From: Hyphomicrobiales bacterium
GTDB lineage: Bacteria > Pseudomonadota > Alphaproteobacteria > Rhizobiales > Beijerinckiaceae
NCBI GenBank assembly: GCA_027489955.1
Contig: JAIXYZ010000007.1
Span: 124,001 to 188,000 of the forward strand
Direction of reading: 5' to 3'
DNA length: 64,000 nt
Below are positions 62,678 through 64,000 of this stretch, in pieces (the first letter of the stretch is position 1; each line of letters starts with the position of its first letter). The translations under genes and the position numbers were made by a program. The notes beneath the pieces are model-generated. The model was not told where the DNA came from and made no database searches. It was given only the letters and a program-made list of their open reading frames with translations.

Positions 62678-64000
62678 ATGTGCCTTGCGTGCCTGTCGGC
62701 GGAGGATGACGCGCCGGCCGCGATCGACATCTGCCATTGCGGGTCGCCCCGCACGCAGGCGGCCTTTCGCAGGATCGAGGCCGACATCACCCGGCGGGAG
62801 ATGCTCGGCGGCACTGCCGCCGTGCTCGGCATGTTTGCCGGCTTCGGCCTGGCGCCCAGGGACGCGCGCGGCCAGACGCCCGGACGGCCGATCCTCCTCA
62901 CCAATCTAAGGCTGTTCGACGGCGAGACGCTGTCCATGCGGGCGGGATTGGAGATCCTCGTCGTCGGTGACCGCATCCAGGCGCTTCCGCCAGCCGGGCA
63001 GGGCCCGGGGGATGCGCAGCGGATCGATTGCGGCGGACGGGCGGTCATTCCCGGCCTGATCGACGCGCACTGGCACGCGACGCTCGCCGCCGTCAGCCAG
63101 GTGGCCGCCCTGACGCAGGACATCGGGCTCGTCCACCTGATAGCCGGGCGCGAGGCGGGCGCGACGCTGATGCGCGGCTTCACGACCGTGCGCGACGTCG
63201 GAGGGCCGGCTTTCGGCCTGAAGCTGGCGATCGATCGGGATATCGTGGCGGGGCCGCGCATCTTTCCCTCGGGCGCGATGATCTCGCAGACCGGCGGCCA
63301 CGGGGACTTCCGCCTTCTTCACGAGCTGCCACGCTTTCCCGACACGCCCCCGTCCTATGTGGAGAGGCAGGGCGTGGCCCTGGTCGCGGACGGCACCGAC
63401 GCCGTTCTCAGAGCCGCGCGCGAGCAGTTGATGAAGGGCGCAAGCCAGCTGAAGATCATGGCCGGCGGCGGTGTCGCCTCGCTTTACGACCCGCTGGACG
63501 CGACGCAATACAGCGAACGCGAAATGCGGACCGTGGTCGAGACGGCCGCAGACTGGGGCACCTATGTCTGCGCCCATGTCTACACCTCGCAAGGCATCCG
63601 CCGGGCGATCACGGCCGGCGTCCGGTCGATCGAGCACGGCCAGCTCGCCGACGAGGAGACCGTGCGGATGATGGCCGACAACGGCGTGTGGTGGAGCCTC
63701 CAGCCTTTCCTGGCGGACGAGGACTCGAACGCCTACAGCGACCCTCGCCAGGTGGCCAAGCAGCGGGAGGTGGCGGAAGGCACCATCCGCGCCTTCGAAC
63801 TGGCCCGCCGGCACCGGGTCAACTTCGCCTTCGGCAGCGACATCCTGTTCAATCCCAGGGGTGGCGCCCTGCAGGGCCGCAACCTGGCCAAGTTCGCGCG
63901 GTTCATGCCCCCGCTGGAGGCGCTCCACAAGGCGACCGGCGCGGCTGGCGCCTTGCTGGCGCTCTCGGGCGAACGCGCGCCCTATCGGGGGCCGCTCGGA
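62678..64000 (+). CDS. Amidohydrolase family protein (3' end outside window)
   Basis: 441 codons are present and the frame is open at the window edge. Metal-dependent hydrolase: N-terminal beta sandwich ILLTNLRLFDGETLSMR, metal HxH in VIPGLIDAHWHATLA, TLMRGFTTVRDVGG, GGGVASLYDPLDATQYSEREM, His in YVCAHVYTSQGIRRAI, VRSIEHGQLADEE, and a final Asp site in FAFGSDILFNP. This fits the imidazolonepropionase-like/prolidase-type group. Before a Tat signal (ITRREMLGGTAAVLGMFAGFG) is a 40-residue N terminus with two Cys pairs (MCLACLS, CHCG). Ribosome site GAAGAGG lies ahead of ATG 62678. Confidence 0.85.
   Translation, partial: MCLACLSAEDDAPAAIDICHCGSPRTQAAFRRIEADITRREMLGGTAAVLGMFAGFGLAPRDARGQTPGRPILLTNLRLFDGETLSMRAGLEILVVGDRIQALPPAGQGPGDAQRIDCGGRAVIPGLIDAHWHATLAAVSQVAALTQDIGLVHLIAGREAGATLMRGFTTVRDVGGPAFGLKLAIDRDIVAGPRIFPSGAMISQTGGHGDFRLLHELPRFPDTPPSYVERQGVALVADGTDAVLRAAREQLMKGASQLKIMAGGGVASLYDPLDATQYSEREMRTVVETAADWGTYVCAHVYTSQGIRRAITAGVRSIEHGQLADEETVRMMADNGVWWSLQPFLADEDSNAYSDPRQVAKQREVAEGTIRAFELARRHRVNFAFGSDILFNPRGGALQGRNLAKFARFMPPLEALHKATGAAGALLALSGERAPYRGPLG

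Overview
The window is a stretch of ordinary chromosome from a GC-rich alphaproteobacterium, most likely a member of the Hyphomicrobiales (Rhizobiales). The signs are a urea-type UrtA binding protein, homospermidine synthase beside a fold-III ornithine decarboxylase, mesaconyl-CoA hydratase of the ethylmalonyl-CoA pathway, two OpgG-family glucan proteins, a TAXI-type TRAP transporter and small DUF2937/DUF3309 proteins. I cannot fix the genus from sequence alone. Nothing points to a prophage, insertion sequence, CRISPR array or integrated element. The two terminal genes (urtA on the left, an amidohydrolase on the right) run off the window.

Layout. 1-4.7 kb: 5' end of urtA with a candidate sigma-54 promoter, a PRC-barrel protein and a large hybrid sensor kinase. 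4.7-12.3 kb: a leftward operon pccB-pccA-mutB-mutA that turns propionyl-CoA into succinyl-CoA. 12.5-17.8 kb: UDP-glucose dehydrogenase, a HerA/FtsK-like ATPase, an HD-GYP protein, a quinone oxidoreductase-like protein, then tRNA-Ala(CGC). 18-21 kb: YggT, DUF167, folD and a helical-repeat protein. 21.3-26 kb: mesaconyl-CoA hydratase followed by sdhCDAB, so succinyl-CoA or succinate made upstream can enter the TCA cycle. 26-29.3 kb: SOUL protein, DUF533/TerB-like protein, OpgG-family protein.

29.3-35.5 kb: a zinc block. It has a His-rich mini membrane protein, znuC, znuB, znuA, a CobW GTPase with a long His loop and a WD40 protein, followed by small uncharacterised genes. Two Zur-like palindromes are visible, one of them inside the first codons of znuA. 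35.5-39.6 kb: a palindromic intergenic repeat, then polyamine genes odc-GNAT-hss read leftward. A leader of about 450 nt ahead of odc is a good candidate for a speF-type regulatory RNA. 39.6-46.8 kb: a second OpgG-family gene, an ABC importer of unknown substrate, a DMT exporter, a 2-hydroxyacid dehydrogenase and an acetyltransferase. 47-50.8 kb: L,D-transpeptidase, small protein, extensin-like protein, amidase and MarR regulator. 50.8-55.7 kb: a tetR-MFP-RND efflux operon behind a perfect 20-bp palindrome. 55.8-59.2 kb: TAXI binding protein and fused TRAP permease separated by a strong terminator hairpin. 59.3-64 kb: DUF3309, a tandem PilZ protein, CheW, a cysteine synthase, a small membrane ORF and an amidohydrolase cut by the window end.

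I found no clearly unprecedented multi-gene system. The best leads are the zinc block (operator hidden in coding sequence, His-rich mini-protein, WD40 partner), the odc leader RNA with an ORF that stops on the odc start codon, the hydratase joined to the succinate dehydrogenase genes, the stand-alone HerA-like ATPase, and the palindromic operators.
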